A DNA stretch of 64,000 nucleotides from Moorella sp. Hama-1 (GCF_023734095.1 NZ_AP024620.1:678501-742500); one strand, 5' to 3'; positions 52,801 to 62,581 are shown, counted from the first letter of the stretch. Made by a program: numbers and translations. The notes: a model not told the origin generated them from the letters alone.

Positions 52801-53687
52801 TGAAAGGCTCGGGTAAGCTATATAAGATGAGTGAACTCTGCGATATTACTTCCAGTAAACGCATATATGCAGCTGATTATAAATCGGAAGGAGTGCCCTT
52901 TTATAGGGGCAAAGAAATTGTAGAAAAGCATCTAGGCAAACTAGATGTTTCGACGGAGTTATTTATTGATCGAGCTAAGTTTGAGCAAATACGGGTTAAA
53001 TTTGGAGCGCCTAAGGCTGGTGACCTACTGTTAACTTCGGTTGGGACCCTAGGAATACCATATGTTGTTAGGAAAGGAGAAGAGTTCTATTTCAAGGATG
53101 GAAACCTTACTTGGTTTAGGAACTTCCGTAACCTTGACAGTCTATTCTTGTATTATTGGTTAATGTCACCTCAAGGACGAGAACAGTTGAAAAAGTGCAT
53201 GATTGGGTCATCGCAACCTGCGTATACAATTACTTTGTTAAAGGAAATGGAGATTTGCCTACCAGATTTCCCCATCCAACACAAAATCGCCGCCATCCTC
53301 TCAGCTTACGACGACCTGATTGAGAACAACAACCGCCGCATCAAGATCCTGGAGGAAATGGCGCAGCTCATTTACCGGGAGTGGTTTGTGAAGCTCAGGT
53401 TCCCGGGCCACGAGAAGGTCAGGATGGTGGATTCGGAGCTGGGGCCGATACCCGAGGGTTGGTTTATTAGTAATATTGAAGATATATGTGAGCGTATAAA
53501 CTCAGGAGGAACGCCATCAAGACAAAAACCTGAATATTGGGAGCCTGCTAATATAAGATGGTTTAAGACTAAAGAATTGCGAGATAGTTACCTTTTCGAT
53601 TCTGAGGAACATATTTCCGAAGAGGGCTTAGAAAAATCAACAGCAAAGATTTTCCCTGAAAATAGTGTAGTTATGGCTTGTTTATGA
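52800..53687 (+). pseudogene. hsdS: hsdS specificity subunit, 5' part, interrupted by IS21
   Basis: The first 293 codons of a type I specificity subunit. The first target recognition domain runs to about residue 155, the conserved helical spacer (IQHKIAAILSAYDDLIENNN) follows, and LGPIPEGW starts the second target recognition domain. The frame is cut at 53678 by the IS21 element and runs into it for only three more codons. A truncated HsdS with one full recognition domain may still be made. Removing the element and one ATGGCT copy joins this part in frame to 56220-56615, giving about 425 residues. Confidence 0.92.
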
Positions 53688-53775
53688 TAGCCTAATAGTA
53701 TACCACCATAGTCATTGAAAAGTACCCCACCCTAAGATAAACTCACTGACGTAGGCCACTACGGAAGTGAGGTAA

Positions 53776-55362
53776 ATGGGGGATATGATTAACTTGCTGC
53801 AGAAACAGGAACTCATTTTAAAATACTACCGGGAAGGAGAATCCCAGCGGAGAATTTCCAAACAGACAGGCATCTCCCGAAAAACCATTCGCAAATACAT
53901 CAACCAGTACGAAAAGAGGAGGGCAGAATTACTTGACACCCAGGAAGGGGCAGATAATCGCGCCCTCATCGAGGCCATTATCGAAGCCCCCAAATACACG
54001 GTAGGAGAACGACCCAAACGCAAACTAACCGAGGAGATGGTCCAAAAGATCCAGGCCTACCTGGATGAAAACGAGGAGAAGAAAAAGAGAGGCCAAGGCA
54101 AGCAGCAGAAAAAGCCCATGGATATCTATGAAGCTCTCCGAGCAGAGGATTTCGACATCAGCTACAGCACGGTTTTACGTACGGTCCGCAGTTTAGTCCA
54201 GCAACCGCAGGAAGCCTTTATCAAAGCCGTTTACCAGCCGGGGGAGGTTTGTGAATTCGACTGGGGGGAAGTCAAGCTAACCATCGGTGGTAGACTGCAG
54301 GTTTTGCAAATGGCTGTCTTCACCTCGGCTTACGGCAATTACCGCTGGGCTTACCTTTTTACCAAGCAAGTCACCGAATGCTTCCAGGAGGCGCACGCCC
54401 TCTTTTTTGCCCACCTTGGCGGTGTGTACCAGAGAATGGTCTATGACAACATGAAGGTGGCCGTCAAACGCTTCGTGGGCACGGAAAAGGAACCGACCCA
54501 GGCCCTACTCCAACTATCCCTTTACTACGGTTTTGCCTTCCGCTTCTGCAATATCCGCAGCGGCAATGAGAAAGGCCATGTAGAGCGGAGCGTGGAAGTA
54601 GTGCGCCGTAAAGCCTTCGCCTTCCGTGACACCTTTGCCACTCTGGAAGAAGCCAATCGTTATCTTCTGGAGGCTTGCCAGCGAGGCAATCACAAAGAGC
54701 AGACGGCCTATGGCGGCCAGAGTGCGGTATGCCGCCTGGCCGAGGAACGAGCCTATCTGTTGCCCTCCCTACCCCCCTTTGACGCCGCTAGAACCCGCCA
54801 GGCCCGGGTCGACAAGTACGCCACCGTCGTCGTCGACCAGAACCATTATTCCGTCCCTGATGTCTATGTCGGCAAAGTGGTATTAGTGAAGGTCTACTCC
54901 GGATGCGTCCAGTGTTTTTATGAAGGCAGCCAAGTGGCCGAACATCCCCGCCTCACCGGCAGCCGCGAGTGGTCAATGCAGCTGGCCCATTACCTTACGA
55001 CCCTAAAGAAAAAGCCTGGTGCCCTGGCCGGAAGTCAGGCCCTGCAACAGGCAGACAAGAAACTCCAAAGTATTTACCACACCTATTATAGCAAACGGGA
55101 GAAAGAATTCATAGAGCTACTGCAGTATTTACAGGAAGACGGCAGTTTGAGCGAGGTGGAGAAGAGCATCCAGGAATTGAGCCAGATCCACCCGGAACAT
55201 GTAAGTACCGCCAAGATCAAGATCCTGTGTGCTAAAAGGAAGGAAACCCCGTATGCCCCTGCTATATCTTCGGAGGAAACCCGGGCCATTGCGGACGAAG
55301 CCCGGCGCCACTTGAAGCAGTACGGCGAACTGCTCCAAAAAGCGGAGGTGGCCAGCGCATGA
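53776..55362 (+). CDS. istA: IS21 transposase IstA
   Basis: A 528-residue transposase. The N-terminal helix-turn-helix is SQRRISKQTGISRKTIRKYI. The integrase core has VCEFDWGEVKLTI (first Asp), MVYDNMKVAVKRF (second Asp) and EKGHVERSVEVVRRKAF (Glu). Length is normal for the family. It overlaps istB by the ATGA motif and appears intact. Confidence 0.95.
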   Translation: MGDMINLLQKQELILKYYREGESQRRISKQTGISRKTIRKYINQYEKRRAELLDTQEGADNRALIEAIIEAPKYTVGERPKRKLTEEMVQKIQAYLDENEEKKKRGQGKQQKKPMDIYEALRAEDFDISYSTVLRTVRSLVQQPQEAFIKAVYQPGEVCEFDWGEVKLTIGGRLQVLQMAVFTSAYGNYRWAYLFTKQVTECFQEAHALFFAHLGGVYQRMVYDNMKVAVKRFVGTEKEPTQALLQLSLYYGFAFRFCNIRSGNEKGHVERSVEVVRRKAFAFRDTFATLEEANRYLLEACQRGNHKEQTAYGGQSAVCRLAEERAYLLPSLPPFDAARTRQARVDKYATVVVDQNHYSVPDVYVGKVVLVKVYSGCVQCFYEGSQVAEHPRLTGSREWSMQLAHYLTTLKKKPGALAGSQALQQADKKLQSIYHTYYSKREKEFIELLQYLQEDGSLSEVEKSIQELSQIHPEHVSTAKIKILCAKRKETPYAPAISSEETRAIADEARRHLKQYGELLQKAEVASA

Positions 55363-56138
55363 GTGTCACCCCTCGCCAAAAATGGCACCAACTTATCATG
55401 GCTGCGGCCAAAGAGCTTAAACTCCCCATGATCCGCCAGCACCTGGAGGAACAGGTGACGGAGGCGATGCAAAAAGACGCCAGTTACGAAGAATTCCTGG
55501 CTTTATTACTACAACAGGAGTGGGACGCCCGTAAGGAATCAGCCCGCTACAACCGGATCCGGCGGGCCGAATTTACCCACAAAAAGTACCTAGAGAGTCT
55601 TAGCGTTGGCGACCTGCCACCGGATGCGCAAAAAAAGTTAAAATTACTCAAGAGCCTGGCCTTTATCCAGGAAGGGAGAAATGTGATTTTAGCTGGTAAT
55701 GCAGGGACTGGCAAGACGCATATTGCCATTGGCCTAGGGATCCAGGCCTGCCTGGAAGGCTACAAGGTGTGGTTTACCACCGTGCCTTTACTGGTGAATC
55801 AAATCAAGGAGTGTCGGTCGGCCCAAACCCTACGCGCCTTCCAAAACCGGTTTGAAAAATATGATCTGGTCATCGCTGATGAGATGGGGTATATCTCCTT
55901 CGACAGAGAAGGGGCAGAATTGCTTTTCACCCATCTGTCCTTGCGGGCCGGACGCAAAGCCACTATTATCACCACCAACCTCTCCTTTGAGCGTTGGGGG
56001 GAAATATTTCAAGACCCGGTGATGACGGCCGCCATGATTGATCGTCTGACCCATCAGGCCTATATCGTGAATATGAACGGCAATTCCTATCGCATGAAGG
56101 AAACGAAGGAGTGGTTGGAGCAGCAAAAATTAAGTTAA
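55359..56138 (+). CDS. istB: IS21 helper ATPase IstB
   Basis: A 259-residue AAA+ ATPase related to DnaA and DnaC that assembles on target DNA and directs IstA. Walker A is GNAGTGKTHIAIGL at about residue 114, and Walker B is LVIADEMGY near 170. The ATG overlaps the istA stop, implying translational coupling. The gene appears complete, so this IS21 copy is probably functional. Confidence 0.95.
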   Translation: MSVTPRQKWHQLIMAAAKELKLPMIRQHLEEQVTEAMQKDASYEEFLALLLQQEWDARKESARYNRIRRAEFTHKKYLESLSVGDLPPDAQKKLKLLKSLAFIQEGRNVILAGNAGTGKTHIAIGLGIQACLEGYKVWFTTVPLLVNQIKECRSAQTLRAFQNRFEKYDLVIADEMGYISFDREGAELLFTHLSLRAGRKATIITTNLSFERWGEIFQDPVMTAAMIDRLTHQAYIVNMNGNSYRMKETKEWLEQQKLS

Positions 56139-56213
56139 ATAGCTTGTGCTTTTTGGTTCAATGTGGGGTACTTTTAAATGACGATCTGGGGGAATTTTGA
56201 GTTGACAAATACA

Positions 56214-56615
56214 ATGGCTATTTATGCAGCTCCTACGTTAGGAAGGCTCGGTATAATTACAAAAGATAGTTGTTTTAATCAGGCAATGTGTGGCTTTGTC
56301 GTTAAGTCAGATATTCTGTCTAGTGAATTCCTTTTTCTTAAGTTATATGAGTATAGGGATTATTTCAATACACTTGCACAGGGTGCTGCCCAACAAAACA
56401 TTAATGTAGAAAAGGTTCGAATGACAAAAGTTTTAGTTCCTAGTTTCGATGTTATGTGTTGTTTTACAACTTATGTAAAACCAATATTTGAACAGATACG
56501 AGTGCTAGAATTGAAAAACCTCATCCTCCGCCGCACCCGTGACCTGCTTTTGCCGAAGCTTATCTCCGGCGAGTTGGATGTGGAGGACTTGGATATTGCC
56601 GTAGGAGGTGACTAG
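56214..56615 (+). pseudogene. hsdS: hsdS specificity subunit, 3' part, after the IS21 insertion
   Basis: This part starts with the second ATGGCT copy and continues ATT TAT GCA in the original hsdS frame. It encodes the rest of the second target recognition domain (LGRLGIITKDSCFNQAMCGF) and the C-terminal conserved helix ILRRTRDLLLPKLISGELDV. It has no start codon of its own with a ribosome-binding site, although read-through from the IS is conceivable. It ends one base before hsdR. Confidence 0.9.
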
Positions 56616-59600
56616 ATGAGCCAGTACGGTGAAGATGCGCTGGTAGAACAACCGGCCATCGCCCTGTTTCAAGAGCTGGGCTGGGATACCGTCAACTGCT
56701 TTCACGAAACCCTGGGAGCAGCGGGGACCCTCGGCCGGGAGACCACTGCCGAGGTGGTGCTCACCCGGTATCTCCGTGATGCCATGGAAGAGCTTAACCC
56801 GGACGCGGATAGCGAGGCCATCGACCTGGCCATCGAGGAAATTGTTAAAGACCGTAGCAGCTTAAGCCCTATCCATGCCAACCGGGAAGTTTACAAGCTC
56901 CTGAAAGAAGGGGTCAAGGTTACATATAAGAACAGTGAGGGCGAGGAAACCGACGAGGTAGTTAAGGTTATCGACTGGAGCAACCCCGAAAACAACCATT
57001 TCCTCCTTGCATCCCAGCTCTGGATATCCGGCGAAATCTACAAGCGCCGCGCCGATCTTGTCGGCTTTGTCAACGGCATTCCTCTTGTCTTTATCGAACT
57101 CAAATCCGTCTTCAAAAGGCTGGAGGACGCCTATAACAAAAACCTTAAGGACTATAAAAGCACCATACCACAGATCTTCTGGTATAACGGCTTCATAATC
57201 CTCTCCAACGGCAGCCAGAGCCGCATCGGCAGCATGAGCGCTTCCTGGGAGCACTTTGCCGAATGGAAGAAGATCAACAGCGAGGGCGAGGAAGGAATTG
57301 TCTCTCTGGAAACCATCATCCGCGGCACCTGTGCCAAAGACAAACTCCTGGATATCATGGAGAACTTCATCCTGTTCAGCGACGCTGGCGGCTCTCTGGT
57401 TAAATTGATAGCCAAGAACCACCAGTATCTGGGAGTCAACAACGCCCTCGCAGCGGTGAAAAAGATACAGGAGAATAAAGGCCGCCTGGGAGTGTTCTGG
57501 CATACCCAGGGTTCCGGCAAGTCGTATTCCATGATCTTCTTCTGCCAGAAGATCCTGCGCAAGCTGTCCGGTAACTGGACTTTTGTCATCGTCACCGACC
57601 GGGCGGAACTGGATGACCAGATTTACAAGAACTTTGCTTCAGCTGGAGCGGTAATCGAGAAAAAGGTCCAGGCGGAAAGCTGCCAGCACTTAAAAGAGCT
57701 GCTGGCAGAGGATCACCGCATGGTGTTCACCCTCATCCAGAAGTTTCAGAGCGAAGGCGAGGGTAAGTACCCCAAGATAACCGACCGGCACGATATCATC
57801 GTGCTGGTGGATGAAGCCCACCGCAGCCAGTACGACACCCTTGCCGCCAATATGCGCGCTGCCATGCCCAATGCTTCCTTCATCGCCTTTACAGGAACCC
57901 CTCTTATGGTCGGCGAGGAAAAGACCAGGGAAGTGTTTGGCGATTACGTTTCCATCTACAACTTCCGCCAGTCTATCGAGGATCGAGCCACCGTCCCCCT
58001 TTATTATGAGAACCGCATTCCGGAACTGCAGCTAATCAATGAAAACCTCAACGATGACATCCAGGACATAATCGACAATGCTGATTTGAGCGAAGAAGCG
58101 GAGAAGAAGCTGGAACGGGAATTTGCCAGGGAGTATCATCTGATTACCCGGGACGACCGTTTGGAAACCATTGCCGAGGATATCGTCAAGCATTTCATGA
58201 ACCGCGGCGAGATGGGCAAGGCAATGGTAGTTAGTATTGACAGGTTTACTGCCGTCAAGATGTATGACAAGGTTCGGAAACACTGGCAGAAATATATGGA
58301 TGAACTGCAGAAGCAGCTTGCCAGATGCGTACCTGAAGAAGCTGCCGGAATAAGAAAGAAACTGAACTACATGAAGGAAACCGACATGGCTGTGGTTGTA
58401 TCTTCCAGCCAGAATGAGGTTGAAGCATTTCGGCAAAAGGGACTGGATATCCTGCCCCACCGCAGGCGTATGGCAACCGAGGACCTGGACACCAAGTTTA
58501 AAGACCCCAAGGACCCTTTAAGAATCGTCTTTGTCTGTGCCATGTGGCTAACGGGTTTTGACGCGCCGGCTGTTAACACGATTTATCTGGACAAACCCAT
58601 GAAGAACCATACCCTGATGCAGACCATCGCCCGGGCAAACCGAGTTTTCAAGGATAAGACCTGCGGTACCATTGTTGACTATATAGGCGTTTTCCGCGAC
58701 CTCCAAAAAGCCCTTGCTATCTATGCCACCCCCGCAGCAGGCGGGAAGGTGGACACGCCGGTTAAAGATAAGGCGGCGCTGCTTGAAGAGCTAAAGAAGG
58801 CTATAGCAGAAACGACTGCTTTTTGTACTGAAAAGGGTGTTGACGTAAAACGGCTTTTAAAGGCCAAGGATCTCGCACTTGTCCGCCTGTTGGACGACGC
58901 TGTTGAATGCCTGGTGGTGAACGATGAGACTAAGCAGAAGTTCCTGTTTCTGGCAGGGAACGTTGGCAAACTTTACAAGGCAATCTTGCCGGACCCAAAA
59001 GCGTTTGAATTTGCTGATCATAAGAACCTTTTCACCTGTATTGCTGACAAGATCCGGGCGCTAACGTCCCACGCCGACATTTCAGGAGTAATGGCTGATA
59101 TTGAGGAGGTACTTGACCAGTCTATTGCCGCTGAAGGATATATAATACACGAAGATCCTGCCGGTTACAGTACAAAAGTTGACCTAAGCCAGATTGATTT
59201 TGAGGCGTTGCAGAGGCACTTTGATAAATCCCGGAAACATATGGAAGCCGAGAAGCTGAAAGGAATGATCGGCGCCAAACTAAACATGCTTATACGCCTG
59301 AACAAAAGCAGGATTGATTTTGCCGAGAGGTTCCAGAAGATGATCGATGAATATAACAGCGGCGCTTCAAATATCGATATTCTGTTTCATAAGCTGCTGG
59401 CTTTTGCTAAAGAACTCACTGAGGAAGAAAAGCGTGGTATAGCAGAACAGCTCACCGAGGAAGAACTGGCGATGTTCGATATTCTCACCAAACCCGAACC
59501 AAAACTCACTGACAAAGAGAAGGCTCAGGTAAAGAAGGTAGTGAGAGAGCTTTTGGAAACCCTGAAGAGGGAGAAACTGGTTCTTGATTGGAGAAAACGC

Positions 59601-59768
59601 CAGCAAACCAGGGCAGCAGTGCTGATAACAATCCAGGATTACCTTGACAGAGAACTGTCAAGAGCATATACTCCGGATATATTCAAACAGAAGTGCGATC
59701 AAGTGTATCAGCATATTTATGATTGTTATTATGGGGCCGGTTATAGTATATACAGCAGGGCAGGATAG
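56616..59768 (+). CDS. hsdR: Type I restriction endonuclease HsdR
   Basis: A 1050-residue motor and nuclease subunit. The N-terminal nuclease has VGFVNGIPLVFIELKS near residue 160 (the ExK part of PD-(D/E)xK). The translocase has Walker A TQGSGKSYSMIFF near 298, VDEAHRSQYDTL as the DEAH box near 400 and later helicase motifs (MWLTGFDAPAVNTIYLDKPM). The C-terminal ~200 residues form the HsdM-contact region. It follows hsdS by one base. It is intact, but restriction depends on a working HsdS, which is interrupted here. Confidence 0.95.
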   Translation: MSQYGEDALVEQPAIALFQELGWDTVNCFHETLGAAGTLGRETTAEVVLTRYLRDAMEELNPDADSEAIDLAIEEIVKDRSSLSPIHANREVYKLLKEGVKVTYKNSEGEETDEVVKVIDWSNPENNHFLLASQLWISGEIYKRRADLVGFVNGIPLVFIELKSVFKRLEDAYNKNLKDYKSTIPQIFWYNGFIILSNGSQSRIGSMSASWEHFAEWKKINSEGEEGIVSLETIIRGTCAKDKLLDIMENFILFSDAGGSLVKLIAKNHQYLGVNNALAAVKKIQENKGRLGVFWHTQGSGKSYSMIFFCQKILRKLSGNWTFVIVTDRAELDDQIYKNFASAGAVIEKKVQAESCQHLKELLAEDHRMVFTLIQKFQSEGEGKYPKITDRHDIIVLVDEAHRSQYDTLAANMRAAMPNASFIAFTGTPLMVGEEKTREVFGDYVSIYNFRQSIEDRATVPLYYENRIPELQLINENLNDDIQDIIDNADLSEEAEKKLEREFAREYHLITRDDRLETIAEDIVKHFMNRGEMGKAMVVSIDRFTAVKMYDKVRKHWQKYMDELQKQLARCVPEEAAGIRKKLNYMKETDMAVVVSSSQNEVEAFRQKGLDILPHRRRMATEDLDTKFKDPKDPLRIVFVCAMWLTGFDAPAVNTIYLDKPMKNHTLMQTIARANRVFKDKTCGTIVDYIGVFRDLQKALAIYATPAAGGKVDTPVKDKAALLEELKKAIAETTAFCTEKGVDVKRLLKAKDLALVRLLDDAVECLVVNDETKQKFLFLAGNVGKLYKAILPDPKAFEFADHKNLFTCIADKIRALTSHADISGVMADIEEVLDQSIAAEGYIIHEDPAGYSTKVDLSQIDFEALQRHFDKSRKHMEAEKLKGMIGAKLNMLIRLNKSRIDFAERFQKMIDEYNSGASNIDILFHKLLAFAKELTEEEKRGIAEQLTEEELAMFDILTKPEPKLTDKEKAQVKKVVRELLETLKREKLVLDWRKRQQTRAAVLITIQDYLDRELSRAYTPDIFKQKCDQVYQHIYDCYYGAGYSIYSRAG

Positions 59769-60142
59769 AGTTCGATGTCCATACCCTACTGCGCCTCCCA
59801 CGGGGATTTTCTACGCCCCTGGCGTCAAAGCCAATGTTCTCTTCTTTGACGCCAGGCCAGCCCAAGAGAGCTGTGTCCATTGTGATGGTGTAAAAAAATT
59901 TGATGGTGTAAAAAAATTGGTGGTCTGAAGCAGGAGAGCCACCCTTCCCCCTGGTAACATAATCTTTCGGGAGGCCTATAGAGCGTGGAGTGTTTATGGC
60001 AATCGAAAAGTGGACCCACTGTGGCAATCAAAACGGGGACCACCCCGCGTTCCGGCGGACTGGTCGCTGGAGATCAGGGAGGTATAGACAGCAAAAGGAC
60101 CAACACTGTTTTTAGATATAACTGAAGCAAGAGGGACGGTTT
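59769..60142. other. Spacer after hsdR with tandem repeat and IS scars
   Basis: About 370 bases without a gene. It contains a 12-bp-stem hairpin (CTGGCGTCAAAG 59819-59830 with CTTTGACGCCAG 59844-59855), an exact 18-base tandem repeat at 59883-59918 and two TGGCAATC-A-AAA blocks near 59998 and 60021 that look like IS terminal repeats. Confidence 0.55.
59883..59918. repeat. 18-base tandem duplication
   Basis: TGATGGTGTAAAAAAATT is present twice in direct succession (59883-59900 and 59901-59918). It probably arose by slippage. Confidence 0.8.
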
Positions 60143-60430
60143 ATGTCCAAAATTGCTTTACTTTCATGTACCAGTAGGAAAAAAGCATATAAGTGCCAGG
60201 CAAAAGAATTGTACTTAGAAAGCCCGCGGTTTCGGCTAGCATATTCTTTAGCAAAGCTTGTTGCAGACAAGATTTTTATTCTCTCAGCAAAGTATGGGTT
60301 AGTATCGGAAGATAGGGTTATTGTTCCTTATAACGAAACATTGATAGAGAAAAGTACCCGGGAACGGCGTGAATGGGGAGATACGGTGCTAAACCAATTA
60401 AGCAAGGTTTCTGATTTGGAACAAGGATAA
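60143..60430 (+). CDS. DUF6884-like protein, possibly shortened
   Basis: A 95-residue protein starting KIALLSCTSRKKAYKCQAKE and containing IFILSAKYGLVSEDRVIVPY, which match DUF6884 (YaaA-related) proteins. Members are usually about 130-160 residues, so the C-terminal 30-50 residues are missing here: the frame stops after SDLEQG. The family occurs in phage and defence contexts, with no firm function. ATG at 60143 has AAGAGGGACGG upstream. Confidence 0.6.
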   Translation: MSKIALLSCTSRKKAYKCQAKELYLESPRFRLAYSLAKLVADKIFILSAKYGLVSEDRVIVPYNETLIEKSTRERREWGDTVLNQLSKVSDLEQG

Positions 60431-60431
60431 A

Positions 60432-60632
60432 TTGTTGCAGGAAGCAAAAAGACGAGGTGAAGACTATATTGATTTGGTTTCAGGGGATATTCATAATCAG
60501 TTGGGTATGAAAAACAGGATGCCCCAGGTGTGCAGAATTATGTATGAGAAAATGCAGGCAGGAGATAAAGTTATACATACTACCCCTAGCGGCATGAGTT
60601 CGACGATAAAAATCAGGTATTATCTAAAATAG
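60432..60632 (+). CDS. Small conserved-looking protein of unknown family
   Basis: A 66-residue frame starting from TTG at 60432 or 60435, just after the DUF6884 stop. The part DIHNQLGMKNRMPQVCRIMY and the ending HTTPSGMSSTIKIRYYL look like a conserved domain seen as a tail in other defence-island proteins, but I cannot name it. AAGGAT upstream is a weak ribosome-binding site. It might have been the C-terminal part of a larger protein. Confidence 0.5.
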   Translation: MLQEAKRRGEDYIDLVSGDIHNQLGMKNRMPQVCRIMYEKMQAGDKVIHTTPSGMSSTIKIRYYLK

Positions 60633-60642
60633 AGGTTGACCC

Positions 60643-61581
60643 ATGCCCCATAAATTTATACACATAGGGGTTTTTGAGATGAGTTCGCTGGCTGATCATA
60701 ACGGGACGAGTTTCTCACTTTTCGATCTTCAGCGCTACCGGCAGATGCGTTCCAGGAATGCTGACTTTGCCCGGGCGCTGGCCAGAACCAACCTGGCCAT
60801 CCGCTGCTGGCTGGGCAGGATAGGCGAAATGCCCGCTGATGTGGAGAAACTGAGAGGCGAACACCGCCGGGTAATGGCCTGGCTTCTGGCCAACCACCTG
60901 GTACAGGCTTATTACCGGCGGTGTGGCATAGATGCGCGCCCCTTCGCCATTGGCGGTATGTACGGATACGGGTTTGCCGTAGGTCCACAGAGCCCAGTTT
61001 GTCAGCGGCGGGATTTTTGGGAAACTGCCTGGGTAGCCTGCAGCTCCGTCCGGGTAGATCCATTAGACTACGATGGCCAACCTGGTGACGCCGCTAGGTC
61101 CTATGAAGTCGCAGAAGCTATCGCCCGGGGAGAAGACCCCCTGTGGGTTATCGACCGGGCATCTGTTGTGGCCCTGGGGCGGCGGTGGCCACCTACATGC
61201 CCGGAAGCCCAATGCCAGCACTGGAAGGACTCCGAGATTTATCTTACCGTCTATCAGGTTATCACCCTGCTGCTGGCGATGGGTTACTTGGCAGATGCCA
61301 TCCTGGGTACTTTTCTGGATCATTATTATGGCTTTAATCATGGTGCAACACCTGGCCATCTCTTGCGGATGACCACCAGAATGGTAACCGCATCAGGTTT
61401 CACCCCGGAGTGGTTTGAACTCGGGCCGAGCTACCATACTTCCAGGCCTTTTGGCTGGATCCATCGTTCCAGAGGCGACTTGGTTTTGCGCGGCGAGTCA
61501 CGACCCATTCCCTACGCCGACTGGTGCGGCGGCAGTGTAGACCGGGGCCTGGAGTTCCTATGCCGGCAAATGGCTGTGTAG
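60643..61581 (+). CDS. Hypothetical protein, 312 residues
   Basis: Not recognised. The protein has no obvious membrane segment or signal; it is rich in Trp, Tyr, Arg and Gly. Segments such as AIGGMYGYGFAVGPQSP and LGTFLDHYYGFNHGATPGHL are unusual, and several His and Cys residues (CPEAQCQHW, HYYGFNH) could bind a metal. Its GC content is higher than that of its immediate neighbours. AGAGGTTGACCC precedes the ATG at 60643; MSSLADHNG at 60679 is a possible alternative start. It stands in the island's right half with unknown genes on both sides. Confidence 0.6.
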   Translation: MPHKFIHIGVFEMSSLADHNGTSFSLFDLQRYRQMRSRNADFARALARTNLAIRCWLGRIGEMPADVEKLRGEHRRVMAWLLANHLVQAYYRRCGIDARPFAIGGMYGYGFAVGPQSPVCQRRDFWETAWVACSSVRVDPLDYDGQPGDAARSYEVAEAIARGEDPLWVIDRASVVALGRRWPPTCPEAQCQHWKDSEIYLTVYQVITLLLAMGYLADAILGTFLDHYYGFNHGATPGHLLRMTTRMVTASGFTPEWFELGPSYHTSRPFGWIHRSRGDLVLRGESRPIPYADWCGGSVDRGLEFLCRQMAV

Positions 61582-61738
61582 CACCTGTTATGTTACCGAA
61601 TACTTACGGCTATATTTTAACGGCCATATTCTAACCTTTTCCGGCCTGGAATAGGCAGTAATTTGCGAAGCCTGTCAAGGTTGCTATAGGCAGCCACAGG
61701 GAGGGAGTACAAAATTTTTTAGCTGGGAGGTGGAGCAA

Positions 61739-62209
61739 GTGAAGGATGAAGTCATAGAGATTATTGAAGCGAAATATATGGAGTATGCACGAATGGTAAT
61801 AGATAAAATTAAGGCTTTGGGTGATGAATGTCGCCTGAGTGGGGATGATAGCCCGTTAAAAAACGTTTGGGAAGAGTTCAAGTTCCAAGTACAGGAAGGG
61901 CAAAGTATATTTTTTGACTTATACGAGGAAATAATCAGGTCTTTTTGTAGGGACGTGATAGGCTCTCTTTCAGAGAGTGAAATCAGATTATTATGGTTAG
62001 AGTCTAACGCCTATTATAATTATGATGAAGATGAAGATGGGTTTCCTTGTGTTGAAGAACAGGCTATGGGCGTTGAAGATGAACTCTATTCGGTAGTATG
62101 GACTATAGCTGCCGATGAAGAGTTAGAATACCTCGACAATGAGGAGCCAGAATACCATGAATTAACGAATGAAGATATGGAGGCAGAGGATAAGCAGGAC
62201 ACAGGATAA
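61739..62209 (+). CDS. Acidic hypothetical protein
   Basis: About 156 residues, strongly acidic in its C-terminal third (YYNYDEDEDGFPCVEEQAMG, then a tail of E and D). The N-terminal part is helical (VIEIIEAKYMEYARMVIDKI). No family is recognised; the acidic, helical character recalls small immunity or DNA-mimic-like proteins, but that is speculation. GTG at 61739 has GGGAGGTGG in the right place; the GTG at 61730 overlaps that site. Confidence 0.6.
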   Translation: MKDEVIEIIEAKYMEYARMVIDKIKALGDECRLSGDDSPLKNVWEEFKFQVQEGQSIFFDLYEEIIRSFCRDVIGSLSESEIRLLWLESNAYYNYDEDEDGFPCVEEQAMGVEDELYSVVWTIAADEELEYLDNEEPEYHELTNEDMEAEDKQDTG

Positions 62210-62308
62210 TGATAAGGTGACCGTAGTACGGAAACCATCAAACCCGATTATTATTGCTTGCGGTAAGTATTCCTGGTATCATACTATAAGAAGAAGGGAG
62301 GTATTCCG

Positions 62309-62581
62309 ATGGAAGAACAATTCATCAAACCTACTGAACGCGGCCAGGTAACTATACCTAAAGAGATGCGGGAGAAACTCCAGATCAACTCAAATACCAG
62401 GCTACGGATTTATGTCGATGGTAATAAAGTCGTCCTGGAGCCGGTTTCACCTCTAGACCTTATTTTTAAAGAGCTTGAGGTTGAGGCCCGGGAAAAAGGG
62501 TTTACCAGGCAGGAACTGGATGAAGAAATAGCTACTGTACGCGAGCGCCTCATGAAAGAGCTTTACGGTGAAGGTCAATGA
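62309..62581 (+). CDS. AbrB/MazE-type antitoxin of a VapBC-like pair
   Basis: A 90-residue protein. Residues 1-50 form a swapped-hairpin AbrB DNA-binding domain: IKPTERGQVTIPKEMREKLQ. The C-terminal helices probably bind and neutralise the toxin. The ATG overlaps nothing upstream, has AAGGGAGGT as ribosome-binding site, and the stop overlaps the start of the PIN gene by 4 bases. Such antitoxins repress their own operon. Confidence 0.88.
   Translation: MEEQFIKPTERGQVTIPKEMREKLQINSNTRLRIYVDGNKVVLEPVSPLDLIFKELEVEAREKGFTRQELDEEIATVRERLMKELYGEGQ

Larger units (their letters stand above)
53679..56213 (+). mobile_element. IS21-family element inserted in hsdS
   Basis: The element is about 2535 bases long, begins TGTTTATG and ends ATACA, and is flanked by the 6-base target duplication ATGGCT (53673-53678 and 56214-56219). 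Sub-terminal inverted repeats TCATTGAAAAGTACCCCAC (left) and TCATTTAAAAGTACCCCAC (right, minus strand) differ at one base. It carries istA and istB overlapping by 4 bases, both intact. Confidence 0.92.

Noticed and set aside
61063-61372. Alternative frames of ~98 codons on both strands inside the 312-residue gene
   Set aside because: Shadows of the longer plus-strand frame, without ribosome-binding sites.
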